Positions 15,283-23,611 of a stretch of DNA of 64,000 nucleotides are shown piece by piece. The notes below the pieces were generated by a model, which was not told where the DNA came from, did no database searches, and saw nothing but the letters and a program-made list of their open reading frames with translations. The stretch lies in NCBI RefSeq assembly GCF_026341125.1, contig NZ_JAPEOR010000001.1, forward strand, positions 620,001 through 684,000, in the 5' to 3' direction. The first letter of the stretch is position 1. Each line of letters opens with the position of its first letter. Origin of the DNA: Streptomyces sp. NBC_01142 (lineage in GTDB: Bacteria > Actinomycetota > Actinomycetes > Streptomycetales > Streptomycetaceae). Position numbers and translations under genes: made by a program.

Positions 15283-16923
15283 ATCAAAGCGTCCAGCAGT
15301 CCCCATGCCGTAGAGCTCCGCGGCATCACCAAGCGATTCCCCGGAGTCGTGGCCAACCACGACATCGACATCACCGTGCGCCGCGGCACCGTCCACGCCC
15401 TCGTGGGTGAGAACGGTGCCGGCAAGTCCACTCTGATGAAGATCCTTTACGGCATGCAGAAGCCGGACGAGGGCACCATCGCGGTGGATGGCGAGCAGGT
15501 CTCGTTCCACAACCCCGGCGATGCCATCGCCCGCGGGATCGGCATGGTGCACCAGCACTTCATGCTCGCCGACTACCTCACCGTCCTCGAGAACGTCGTT
15601 CTCGGCTCGGAGAAGCTGTACGGCATCGGCGACCGGGCCCGCGCGAAGATCAAGGAGATCTCCGACGCGTACGGCCTCAACGTCCGGCCCGACGTCCACG
15701 TCGAGGACCTCGGTGTCGCCGACCGGCAGCGCGTGGAGATCCTCAAGGTCCTCTACCGCGGTGCCCGCACCCTGATCCTCGACGAGCCGACCGCCGTACT
15801 CGTCCCGCAGGAGGTCGACGCACTCTTCGACAACCTGCGCGAGCTCAAGGCCGAGGGCCTGACCGTCATCTTCATCTCGCACAAGCTGGGCGAGGTGCTG
15901 TCGGTCGCCGACGAGATCACGGTGATCCGCCGCGGTACGACGGTGGGCAGCGCCGACCCGAAGACCGTCACCACCAAGCAGCTCGCCGAGCTGATGGTGG
16001 GCAGCGAGCTGCCCTCCCCGGAGACCCGCGAGTCGACGGTCACCGATGTGCCGATGCTGACCGTCGAGGGCCTGCGGCTGACCGCCACGGACCCCGACGG
16101 CGTCGTGCGCTCGGTGCTCGACGGCATCGAATTCACCATTCACAAGGGTGAGGTGCTGGGCATCGCCGGTGTCGAGGGCAACGGCCAGTCCGAACTGGTC
16201 GAGGCCATCATGGGCATGCGCAGCCCGGACACCGGCGCGCTCTTTCTGGACGGCGACGACATCTCGCACACCCCGACGCGCAAGCGCCGTGAGGACGGCA
16301 TGGCCGTCATCCCCGAGGACCGCCACCGGCACGGACTGCTGCTCGAAGCCCCCCTGTGGGAGAACCGGATCCTCGGCCATGTCACCGAGCGCCCCAACAG
16401 CAAGGGCGCGCTCCTCGACCTGAAGGCCGCCCGCAAGGACACCGAGCGGATCGTGCGCGAGTACGACGTCCGTACCCCCGGCATCGAGGTCACCGCGGCT
16501 TCGCTCTCCGGCGGCAACCAGCAGAAGCTGATCGTCGGCCGCGAGATGAGCCACAACCCCAAGCTGCTGATCGCCGCCCACCCGACCCGTGGTGTGGACG
16601 TCGGTGCGCAGGCGCAGATCTGGGACCAGATCCGCGCCGCGCGCCACGAGGGGCTTGCGGTGCTGCTGATCTCTGCCGACCTCGACGAGCTGATCGGTCT
16701 CTCCGACAGCCTGCGCGTCATGTACCGCGGCCGCCTGGTCGCGGACGCCGACCCCGCCACCATCACCCCGGAGGAGCTGGGCTCGGCCATGACCGGCGCG
16801 GCCACCGGCCATCTGGAGGCCCCGGCCAACGGTGACGCCGACGGTGCCGCCGACAGCGACAGCGACAGCGACACCGGCCGTGACGCCGACAGCGACCCCG
16901 CAGACGGGGGAGAGGACCGATGA
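15283..16923 (+). CDS. Nucleoside ABC importer ATPase (double ABC cassette), probable AUC start
   Basis: 546 residues if translation begins at the ATC codon 15283. No ATG, GTG or TTG exists in frame between the previous stop and the GTG at 15349, and starting at 15349 would delete the first beta strands (VELRGITKRFPGVVAN) of the ATPase. GGAGAG (15271-15276) lies six bases before the ATC, an ideal ribosome binding site. Cassette 1 has Walker A GENGAGKST and Walker B LILDEPTAVL, with GVADRQRVEILK as signature region. Cassette 2 is degenerate in Walker A (GVEGNGQSE, no lysine) but has LSGGNQQK and AAHPTRGVDVGA, as in ribose/nucleoside-type importers. The C-terminus is an Asp/Ser tail encoded by GACAGC repeats (about 16853-16878). 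ATGA overlap with the permease gene. Confidence 0.88.
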   Translation: MKASSSPHAVELRGITKRFPGVVANHDIDITVRRGTVHALVGENGAGKSTLMKILYGMQKPDEGTIAVDGEQVSFHNPGDAIARGIGMVHQHFMLADYLTVLENVVLGSEKLYGIGDRARAKIKEISDAYGLNVRPDVHVEDLGVADRQRVEILKVLYRGARTLILDEPTAVLVPQEVDALFDNLRELKAEGLTVIFISHKLGEVLSVADEITVIRRGTTVGSADPKTVTTKQLAELMVGSELPSPETRESTVTDVPMLTVEGLRLTATDPDGVVRSVLDGIEFTIHKGEVLGIAGVEGNGQSELVEAIMGMRSPDTGALFLDGDDISHTPTRKRREDGMAVIPEDRHRHGLLLEAPLWENRILGHVTERPNSKGALLDLKAARKDTERIVREYDVRTPGIEVTAASLSGGNQQKLIVGREMSHNPKLLIAAHPTRGVDVGAQAQIWDQIRAARHEGLAVLLISADLDELIGLSDSLRVMYRGRLVADADPATITPEELGSAMTGAATGHLEAPANGDADGAADSDSDSDTGRDADSDPADGGEDR

Positions 16924-18032
16924 AGAAGTTCGACAAGGAGCGGCTGCTCCTGGGGCTCGCGGCCCCTGTACTCGCGATCGTTGTCGCGTTCCTGGTGACG
17001 GCCGCAGTGCTGGCCGCCACCGGCAAGGAGCCGTTCAACGCCTTCGGCATCATGTTCGACTACGGCTCGAAGTCGGACAGCCAGGTCTACATCCTGAACA
17101 AGGGAACGACCTACTACCTCGCGGGTCTCGCGGTGGCCGTCGGCTTCCGGATGAACCTGTTCAACATCGGTGTCGACGGCCAGTACCGCCTGGCGGCCTT
17201 CTTCGCCGCCGCGCTCGGTGGCGCACTGACCCTGCCCGGTGCCCTGCAGATCCCGCTGATCATCCTCACCGCGATGATCGTCGGCGCCATGTGGGCCGGT
17301 ATCGCCGGTGTCCTCAAGGTCACCCGCGGTGTCAGCGAGGTCGTCTCGACCATCATGCTGAACGCGATCGCCACCGCGATCATCGGCTATCTGCTCCAGG
17401 TCGACCGCCTCGGTCACCTGGACGAGGCCGGTACGAAGATCTCCACGAACCCGATCCCGGAGTCCTCGCACTTCTTCGAGTTCCCGACCACGCCGACCCC
17501 GGTCTGGGGCTTCATCGTGGTCGCGGCCGCCGCGGGCATCTGGTACTGGTTCACCCTGTCGCGCACCCGCTTCGGCTTCGACCTCCGTACGGTCGGCCAG
17601 TCCGGCTCCGCGGCCGAGGCCAGCGGCGTCAACGTCAAGAAGATGGTCGTCACGTCCATGCTGATCTCCGGCGCCATGGCCGGTCTGATCGGTATGCCGA
17701 CCCTCCTCAACGACTCCTTCGAGTACAGCGGTGACTTCCCGCTCGGTATCGGCTTCACCGGTATCGCGATCGCGCTCCTCGGCCGTAACCACCCGATCGG
17801 CATCGCGCTGTCCGCGCTGCTCTGGGCCTTCCTGGAGCGTGGCGCCGGACAGCTCGAGTTCGAGGGTTACGACAAGGAGATCGTCGGCGTCATCCAGGGC
17901 GTGATCGTCCTGTGCGTCGTCATCGCGTACGAAGTCGTGCGCCGCTACGGCCTCAAGCGCCAGCAGCGGCAGGTCGGCGAGAAGCTCGCCGCCCAGGCCC
18001 GTCACTCCGACCAGCAGGAGGTGTCGGCGTGA
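16920..18032 (+). CDS. Nucleoside ABC importer permease 1 (BPD_transp_2)
   Basis: 370 residues, integral membrane, with about nine hydrophobic segments. It starts MKKFDKERLLLGLAAPVLAIVV and has the family loops GFRMNLFNIGVDGQYRL and GVSEVVSTIMLNAIA. It belongs to the branched-chain/sugar permease superfamily (PF02653) and is the NupP/YufP-like partner of BMP-type importers. Its ATG overlaps the ATPase stop (ATGA) and its TGA overlaps the next GTG (GTGA), so stoichiometric translation with both neighbours is expected. The last 30 residues are a basic cytoplasmic tail. Confidence 0.93.
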   Translation: MKKFDKERLLLGLAAPVLAIVVAFLVTAAVLAATGKEPFNAFGIMFDYGSKSDSQVYILNKGTTYYLAGLAVAVGFRMNLFNIGVDGQYRLAAFFAAALGGALTLPGALQIPLIILTAMIVGAMWAGIAGVLKVTRGVSEVVSTIMLNAIATAIIGYLLQVDRLGHLDEAGTKISTNPIPESSHFFEFPTTPTPVWGFIVVAAAAGIWYWFTLSRTRFGFDLRTVGQSGSAAEASGVNVKKMVVTSMLISGAMAGLIGMPTLLNDSFEYSGDFPLGIGFTGIAIALLGRNHPIGIALSALLWAFLERGAGQLEFEGYDKEIVGVIQGVIVLCVVIAYEVVRRYGLKRQQRQVGEKLAAQARHSDQQEVSA

Positions 18033-19321
18033 GCGCCACGGCGACTTCCACCCCGCCGCCGCCCGCGGCCCCGAAAGTGGCCGGCGGCAAGGGCGGCCGC
18101 ACCCGCCTCTCCTTCCCCGTCATCCTCCTGATCATCGCGGGCGCCCTGCTCGCGCTGTCCGCGGTACGGGCCATCACCGGTGCCGAGGACCTCACCGGGG
18201 CCGGCCAGATCAGCGCCTCCCTCTCACTGGCGGTGCCGATCGGTCTCGCCGGTCTCGGCGGTCTGTGGGCCGAGCGGGCCGGTGTGGTCAACATCGGTCT
18301 CGAAGGCATGATGATCCTGGGCACCTTCTTCGGCGCCTGGGCCGGCTGGCAGACCAACCCCTGGATCGGTGTGCTCGCCGGTGTACTGGGCGGCATGTTC
18401 GGCGGTCTGCTGCACGCGGTCGCCACGGTCACCTTCGGCGTCGACCACATCATCTCGGGTATCGCGATCAACATCCTGGCGGTCGGTGTCACCACCTACT
18501 TCGCCAAGCTGTGGTTCAACACCGGTGAGGCGGCGGAGAAGGGCGGCAGCCCCAAGCAGTCCCCGCCGGCCGAGGACATCACCTCGGTGACCGTTCCCGG
18601 CCTCTCGGACTGGCTGGCCGACATCGAGAAACACCACTGGTTCTTCGTCTCGGACCTGGCGGGCATCCTCGGCGGCCTGGTCACCAATGTGTCGCTGCTG
18701 ACGATCATCGCCGCGTTGCTCATCATCGGCACCTACTTCGTGCTGTGGAAGACCGCGTTCGGTCTCCGGCTGCGCTCCTGTGGTGAGAACCCCATCGCCT
18801 CGGAGTCGCTGGGCGTCAACGTCTACACGTACAAGTACATCGCGGTGATCGTCTCCGGCGGTATGGCCGGCCTCGGCGGCGCCTTCCTCTCCCTGGTCAC
18901 CTCGCACATCTACAACGAGGGCCAGACCGGCGGGCGCGGCTACATCGGCCTCGCCGCGATGATCTTCGGTAACTGGCGGCCGGGCGGACTCGCCATGGGC
19001 GCGGGCCTGTTCGGCTTCGCGGACGCGCTGCAGCTGCGTGCCGGCGGCCAGTCGGTCCACGCGCTGCTCCTGCTGCTCGCGGTGCTGCTCCTGGGTCTCG
19101 CGCTGTGGAAGCTCTACCGCAAGAGCTACCTCACGGCCGCGATCAGCGGGGTCATCGCCGCCGCTGTGCTGGTGTGGTTCCTGAGCACGGACACCGTGCC
19201 GACCGAGTTCGTCACCGCCACTCCGTACGTCGTGACGCTGCTGGTCCTCTCGCTCTCCGCGCAGCGGCTGCGGATGCCGAAGGCGGACGGTATGCGCTAC
19301 CGCAAGGGCCAGGGCAAGTGA
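18029..19321 (+). CDS. Nucleoside ABC importer permease 2 (BPD_transp_2)
   Basis: 430 residues. It starts at the GTG overlapping the preceding TGA. After a Pro-rich cytoplasmic N-terminus come multiple membrane segments, the family motif LWAERAGVVNIGLEGMMILG and the loop SLGVNVYTYKYIAVIVSGGMAGLGGA, typical of NupQ/YufQ-like permeases. Beyond the normal end of the family there are extra hydrophobic segments (about 340-415), which makes it longer than most 300-320-residue homologues. The stop overlaps the cytidine deaminase start as GTGA. Confidence 0.92.
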   Translation: MSATATSTPPPPAAPKVAGGKGGRTRLSFPVILLIIAGALLALSAVRAITGAEDLTGAGQISASLSLAVPIGLAGLGGLWAERAGVVNIGLEGMMILGTFFGAWAGWQTNPWIGVLAGVLGGMFGGLLHAVATVTFGVDHIISGIAINILAVGVTTYFAKLWFNTGEAAEKGGSPKQSPPAEDITSVTVPGLSDWLADIEKHHWFFVSDLAGILGGLVTNVSLLTIIAALLIIGTYFVLWKTAFGLRLRSCGENPIASESLGVNVYTYKYIAVIVSGGMAGLGGAFLSLVTSHIYNEGQTGGRGYIGLAAMIFGNWRPGGLAMGAGLFGFADALQLRAGGQSVHALLLLLAVLLLGLALWKLYRKSYLTAAISGVIAAAVLVWFLSTDTVPTEFVTATPYVVTLLVLSLSAQRLRMPKADGMRYRKGQGK

Positions 19322-19710
19322 CGGCGTCCGTCGACTGGGACGCCCTGCGCGAGCGGGCACGCGAGGCGATGACGCATGCCTACGCCCCCTACTCGCAGTT
19401 CCCGGTCGGCGTGGCCGCGCTGGTCGACGACGGACGCATCGTGGTCGGCTGCAACGTCGAGAACGCGTCGTACGGGCTCAGCCTGTGCGCCGAGTGCGGC
19501 CTCGTCTCCCAGCTCCAGGCGACGGGCGGGGGCCGGCTGACCCACTTCACCTGTGTCGACGGGGCGGGGGACATCCTCGTGCCGTGCGGCAGGTGCCGGC
19601 AGCTGCTGCTCGAATTCGGCGGCCCCGAGCTGCTCCTCGAGACCCCGGAAGGGGTTCTCGGTCTCTCCGAGATGCTGCCGCAGGCATTCAGCCGGGAACA
19701 CCTCGGCTAG
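19318..19710 (+). CDS. cdd: Cytidine deaminase
   Basis: 130 residues, the size of the small tetrameric cytidine deaminases. Catalytic motifs: CNVENASYG (about 45-53), C57-A58-E59 (zinc ligand and proton-shuttling Glu) and PCGRC (89-93), which supplies the other two zinc cysteines. It converts (deoxy)cytidine to (deoxy)uridine after uptake by the importer with which it is translationally coupled (GTGA at 19318). A strong terminator follows 3 bp after the stop, closing the operon. Confidence 0.95.
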   Translation: MTASVDWDALRERAREAMTHAYAPYSQFPVGVAALVDDGRIVVGCNVENASYGLSLCAECGLVSQLQATGGGRLTHFTCVDGAGDILVPCGRCRQLLLEFGGPELLLETPEGVLGLSEMLPQAFSREHLG

Positions 19711-19713
19711 TCG

Positions 19714-19753
19714 GCGCAGCGGCCCTCCCGTTCCGACGGGAGGGCCGCTGCGC
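19714..19753 (+). terminator. Strong terminator of the importer-cdd operon
   Basis: Perfect 18-bp stem: GCGCAGCGGCCCTCCCGT (19714-19731), loop TCCG, and its exact complement (19736-19753). It begins 3 bp after the cytidine deaminase stop. There is no long U-tract, as is common in Streptomyces. Confidence 0.85.
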
Positions 19754-19773
19754 TCACTCCTCTCACCACCTCT

Positions 19774-19789
19774 CTCTATGCGCGTAGAG
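19774..19789. promoter_or_regulatory. Nucleoside-regulon palindrome, site 3 (before thymidine phosphorylase)
   Basis: CTCTATGCGCGTAGAG is a 16-bp palindrome with one mismatch (T for C at the fourth base of the CTACGCGCGTAG core). It overlaps a candidate -10 TAGAGT (19785-19790). The thymidine phosphorylase ATG lies 57 bp downstream with AAGGAA as ribosome binding site. Confidence 0.75.
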
Positions 19790-19846
19790 TCGCGTTGGTA
19801 CCTGGTACGACGTGCGTACGCATCCGCCGGAAGGAATCCCAAGGCC

Positions 19847-21124
19847 ATGGACGTCATTTCCGTCATCCGCACCAAGCGGGACCGGGGCGAGCTGAGCCCC
19901 GAGCAGATCGACTGGGTCATCGACGCCTATACGCGCGGTGAGGTCGCCGACGAGCAGATGTCGGCGCTGGCGATGGCCATCCTGCTGAACGGTATGAACC
20001 GTACGGAGATCGCCCGCTGGACCGCCGCGATGATCGCCAGCGGTGAGCGCATGGACTTCTCCTCGCTCTCCCGCCCCACCGCCGACAAGCACTCCACGGG
20101 CGGTGTCGGCGACAAGATCACGCTGCCGCTCGCGCCGCTGGTGGCCGCGTGCGGCGCGGCCGTCCCGCAGCTGAGCGGCCGGGGCCTGGGTCACACCGGC
20201 GGCACCCTCGACAAGCTCGAGTCCATCCCCGGCTGGAAGGCTCTGCTCTCCAACGCCGAGATGCTGGACGTCCTGGACTCCACGGGCGCGGTGATCTGCG
20301 CGGCGGGCGACGGACTCGCACCGGCGGACAAGAAGCTGTACGCGCTCCGCGATGTCACCGGCACCGTCGAGGCCATCCCGCTCATCGCGTCGTCGATCAT
20401 GTCCAAGAAGATCGCCGAGGGCACGGGCTCGCTGGTCCTGGATGTCAAGGTCGGCTCCGGCGCCTTTATGAAGACCATCGAGGACGCCCGCGAACTCGCC
20501 TCCACCATGGTGGGACTCGGCACCGACCACGGTGTGAAGACGGTCGCCCTGCTGACCGACATGTCCACCCCCCTCGGCCTCACCGCGGGCAACGCCCTCG
20601 AGGTCCGCGAGTCCGTCGAGGTCCTGGCCGGCGGCGGCCCCGCCGATGTCGTCGAGCTGACCCTGTCGCTGGCCCGCGAGATGCTCGACGCGGCCGGCAT
20701 CAAGGACGCGGACCCGGCCAAGGCACTGGCCGACGGCTCGGCGATGGACGTCTGGCGGCGCATGATCGCGGCCCAGGGCGGCGACCCCGACGCCACGCTT
20801 CCGGTGGCCCGCGAGCAGCACGTGGTGACGGCCCCCTCCTCGGGCGTCCTCACCCGCCTCGACGCGTACGACATCGGCATCGCCGCCTGGCGCCTGGGCG
20901 CGGGCCGCGCCCGCAAGGAGGACCCGGTCCAGGCGGGCGCGGGCATCGAGCTCCACGCCAAGCCGGGCGAGCCGGTGACGGCGGGTCAGCCGCTGCTCAC
21001 CCTGCACACGGACACCCCGGAGAAGTTCGCGTACGCGCTGGACTCGCTGACGTCGGCGTACGACATCGCCCCGGCAGGCACGGCGTACGAGCCGATGCCG
21101 GTCGTGCTGGAGCGCATCGCCTGA
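19847..21124 (+). CDS. deoA: Thymidine (pyrimidine-nucleoside) phosphorylase
   Basis: 425 residues. The family signature SGRGLGHTGGTLDKLE (about 106-121) is present, as are KHSTGGVGDK near residue 80 (phosphate binding) and LDVKVGSGAFMK. It cleaves thymidine or deoxyuridine with phosphate to the base and deoxyribose-1-phosphate in the cytoplasm, acting after the upstream cytidine deaminase. The ATG at 19847 is preceded by AAGGAATCCC. It stands behind its own operator-containing promoter, separated from the importer operon by the terminator at 19714-19753. Size and all motifs are normal. Confidence 0.95.
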   Translation: MDVISVIRTKRDRGELSPEQIDWVIDAYTRGEVADEQMSALAMAILLNGMNRTEIARWTAAMIASGERMDFSSLSRPTADKHSTGGVGDKITLPLAPLVAACGAAVPQLSGRGLGHTGGTLDKLESIPGWKALLSNAEMLDVLDSTGAVICAAGDGLAPADKKLYALRDVTGTVEAIPLIASSIMSKKIAEGTGSLVLDVKVGSGAFMKTIEDARELASTMVGLGTDHGVKTVALLTDMSTPLGLTAGNALEVRESVEVLAGGGPADVVELTLSLAREMLDAAGIKDADPAKALADGSAMDVWRRMIAAQGGDPDATLPVAREQHVVTAPSSGVLTRLDAYDIGIAAWRLGAGRARKEDPVQAGAGIELHAKPGEPVTAGQPLLTLHTDTPEKFAYALDSLTSAYDIAPAGTAYEPMPVVLERIA

Positions 21125-21257
21125 CCTGCTGTCTTCTCATTCGGGTGAACGGGATCGGTGCACCGGCACCGGTCCCGTTCGGCGATCAGGACCGTGAGCC
21201 CCGAGCCGCAGACCGGACGGCGCGATGAGTTGTGGCCCCCGGGGCAGTCTCTTAGGT

Positions 21258-21665
21258 GTGGACACCACACAGCCCATCGTCGTGCGCATCGCCGGGAGAG
21301 TGACCCCGGGTGATGTGCCGCGCCTGTGCGACGAGTTGAGCGCGCGAGTGCCCGACGCCGCTGCCCCCGAAGTGATCTGTGATGTCGGTGCGCTCACCCA
21401 TGCCGATCTCGCCGCGGTCAACGCGGTCGCGCGCCTGCGGCTCACCGCCCGGCGGCTGGGGTGCCCGATCCGGCTGCGGAACGCCGGGCCCGAGCTCCGG
21501 GCACTGCTGGACCTGGTCGGCCTCGGCGAGGTCGCCCAGGGGCGTCCTGTGGAGCCCGGCAGGATCCGGAAGGCATCCCCTACCCCTCCGCCTCGCCCTC
21601 CTTGTTCAGCCGGGCCGGAAGATCGAACAGCGGGAACCAGCGCGTCGTGTCCAGGAACGAGTTGA
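21258..21665 (+). CDS. STAS-domain protein
   Basis: 135 residues from the GTG at 21258 (an ATG at 21225 is possible). The STAS-like fold is suggested by [21 protein letters not shown], the central [22 protein letters not shown] (the Asp-Val-x-x-Leu-Thr-x-x-D region of anti-sigma-factor antagonists) and [10 protein letters not shown]. The usual phosphorylatable Ser is replaced here (THAD instead of the DSSG type), so it may act as a constitutive binder rather than a switch. The last 28 codons run over the end of the convergent sigma-factor gene (85 bp overlap), and the tail beyond about residue 105 is Pro-rich and without similarity. Confidence 0.6.
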   Translation: MDTTQPIVVRIAGRVTPGDVPRLCDELSARVPDAAAPEVICDVGALTHADLAAVNAVARLRLTARRLGCPIRLRNAGPELRALLDLVGLGEVAQGRPVEPGRIRKASPTPPPRPPCSAGPEDRTAGTSASCPGTS

Positions 21666-22578
21666 TTCCGGAGATCCGGCCGTCGGCGATCTCGATGACC
21701 ATGAGCGCCCACGGCGTGAAGCCGCTGCCGTCCTCGGCCGGGTGGTAGTGCGCGAACGCCGGGGTGCCGTTGGCCACGGTCGGGACCAGCCGCGAGTCGC
21801 GGCAGACCGAGCCGACGCCGAGCATCCAGCCGACGATGTCGTCGTGGCCCTGCAGCCACAGGTCGTACGGGGGCATGGAGAGCGTGGCGTCCTCATGCAG
21901 CAGCGCGGTCAGCGCCTGCATGTCGTATCCCTCGAAGGCCGCCACATAGCGGTCGAGGAGCTTCTTCTGCTCCTCGTCGAGCGGGTCCTCGGCGTCGGTC
22001 GCCGCGGGCTGGGAGTCGGCGAGCGTCGCCCGGGCACGCTGCAGCGCGCTGTTGACCGAGGCGACCGAGGTGTCCAGCAGCTCGGCCACCTCGCTCGCCT
22101 TCCACGCCAGCACCTCGCGCAGGATGAGGACCGCCCGCTGCTTGGGCGGCAGGTGCTGGAGCGCGGCGACGAATGCGAGACGGATCGTCTCGCGTCCCAC
22201 CGCGGTATCCGCCGGGTCCGCAACCGACGGCAGCACCCGCCCGTCCGGCACCGGCTCCAGCCAGGTGACCTCCGGACGGGCGTTGAGCTGTGCCTGGGCC
22301 ACCGGCGTGGCCGCCGTGAGGTCCATCGGCCGGGCCCGGCGGTTGCCGGCGTTCAGCATGTCGAGACAGACGTTCGTCGCGATGCGGTACAGCCACGAGC
22401 GCAGCGAGGAGCGTCCCTCGAACTTCTCGATGTTCCGCCAGGCGCGCACCATCGTGTCCTGGACGGCGTCCTCCGCCTCGAAGGACGAACCGAGCATGCG
22501 GTAGCAGTAGCCGGTCAGCTCCCTGCGGTGCTGCTCCAGCCTGGACTCAAGGTCCTGCGTCGTTGCCAGATCACTCAT
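21580..22578 (-). CDS. ECF sigma factor with C-terminal SnoaL-like domain
   Basis: 332 residues from the ATG at 22578, preceded by AGGGGTGG; a GTG at 22587 would add three residues. Sigma-70 region 2 is seen in [28 protein letters not shown] and [15 protein letters not shown], region 4 in [17 protein letters not shown] with the helix-turn-helix around [16 protein letters not shown]. After about residue 205 comes a SnoaL/NTF2-like domain ([20 protein letters not shown] and on), which in this sigma class replaces a separate anti-sigma factor by intramolecular control. No anti-sigma gene is adjacent, which agrees. The convergent STAS protein gene overlaps its 3' end by 85 bp. The target promoters are unknown. 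Confidence 0.85.
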   Translation of the reverse strand: MSDLATTQDLESRLEQHRRELTGYCYRMLGSSFEAEDAVQDTMVRAWRNIEKFEGRSSLRSWLYRIATNVCLDMLNAGNRRARPMDLTAATPVAQAQLNARPEVTWLEPVPDGRVLPSVADPADTAVGRETIRLAFVAALQHLPPKQRAVLILREVLAWKASEVAELLDTSVASVNSALQRARATLADSQPAATDAEDPLDEEQKKLLDRYVAAFEGYDMQALTALLHEDATLSMPPYDLWLQGHDDIVGWMLGVGSVCRDSRLVPTVANGTPAFAHYHPAEDGSGFTPWALMVIEIADGRISGINSFLDTTRWFPLFDLPARLNKEGEAEG

Positions 22579-22715
22579 CGGGTCCACCCCTGTCGCCCAT
22601 CGGCACCAGCGCTTCGCAAGCTACCGCAGCCCACTGACAATCAGTCCCGAGGAGCGAAAAAGCAGGTACGCACTGCCGTCCCGTGGCACCGTGGAGATGA
22701 TGTGTGGCGGCGGTG

Positions 22716-23456
22716 TCACGTCCCGGGCTTGCGCCCGTACACATACACGTCGTCGCCGTTCTTCAGCAGGTTCCAGTATGCCTTCGCGTCGGTGGAGCGC
22801 ATGTTGACGCAGCCCCCGGACCCGGGCGGGTTGTACATCGACTTCGTGGTGGAGTGGAAGGCCTGGCCGCCGTCGAAGAACTGGGAGTACGGCATCCGCA
22901 CGTGGTAGAGCGTCGACCAGTGGTTGATGCTGCGCCAGTAGATCTTCTTGGCACCCGTGCGGGTCTCGGTGCCGTTCTTCCCCGTACGCACCGGCACCGG
23001 TCCGTACTTCAGCTTCGTGCCGTCCTGGATCCACGTCAGCTGCCGCGTCAGGTCGACGCAGGCGATACGGCCCTTGTTCGTCGGGCACTTGCCCGCCTTG
23101 TTCGGGCTCTTTCCCGCCGCCTTCTGCTCGAGCATGGTGTTCATGGTGCGCCAGGTGAGCGGCCCGGCGTACCCGATGGTCGGCGTGATCCCGTGCTGGG
23201 CCTGGAAGGCCCGAGTCGCCCTGCAGTCGGCCGCCGACTGCTTCCCGTCCACCGGGCGCCCCAGGAACTTCTCCACCTGCTTCTGGTACGGCCCCGTCGA
23301 TGTCGTGCACGACGCCGCCTGGGCAGGCGCGCTGCCCAGCACCACCGTCAGCGGGACCACCAGGCCGGTCAGCCCGAGCACGATGCCGGCTCGTCTGCGG
23401 ATGACTGGTGTCCCTCGTGTCCCGTGTACCTCTCGTGTCCCGCCTGTGTCTGCCAC
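22716..23456 (-). CDS. Secreted L,D-transpeptidase with N-terminal peptidoglycan-binding-like domain
   Basis: 246 residues from the GTG at 23456, which has GGGGAG 9 bases upstream; a GTG at 23480 is an alternative. The signal peptide is RRRAGIVLGLTGLVVPLTVV with cleavage likely after APAQA. The exported part begins with a peptidoglycan-binding-like domain (VEKFLGRPVDGKQSAADCRA to LTWRTMNTML). The C-terminal YkuD catalytic domain has FHSTTKSMYNPPGSGGCVNM, whose GGCVNM holds the catalytic cysteine. Such enzymes form 3-3 cross-links or attach proteins to peptidoglycan. Three further cysteines in the first half could form disulfides. Monocistronic. Confidence 0.87.
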   Translation of the reverse strand: MADTGGTREVHGTRGTPVIRRRAGIVLGLTGLVVPLTVVLGSAPAQAASCTTSTGPYQKQVEKFLGRPVDGKQSAADCRATRAFQAQHGITPTIGYAGPLTWRTMNTMLEQKAAGKSPNKAGKCPTNKGRIACVDLTRQLTWIQDGTKLKYGPVPVRTGKNGTETRTGAKKIYWRSINHWSTLYHVRMPYSQFFDGGQAFHSTTKSMYNPPGSGGCVNMRSTDAKAYWNLLKNGDDVYVYGRKPGT

Positions 23457-23566
23457 AGCCCCCAACTCCCCTTCGCACACCGTGCAGTTGTCATGAGTCT
23501 GCCGGTTTGACGCGTGTCGGGGTGCTGGAGTTGTACTGATTCGTTACGGAATCTCAGTACGAAGTC

Positions 23567-23597
23567 CCGGTACGGGCCGGTACCGGTCCCGTACCGG
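23567..23597 (-). terminator. Terminator-like hairpin after the MFS gene
   Basis: CCGGTACGGG (23567-23576) pairs exactly with CCCGTACCGG (23588-23597); the loop CCGGTACCGGT contains a second palindrome, CCGGTACCGG, so alternative pairing is possible. It lies 15 bp beyond the stop of the MFS transporter. Confidence 0.65.
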
Positions 23598-23611
23598 CCC
23601 CCTGCGGAAGG

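Noticed and set aside
19929..19940. TATACGCGCGGT inside thymidine phosphorylase
   Set aside because: It is coding sequence (AYTRGE) and lacks the palindromic right half; there is no promoter nearby.
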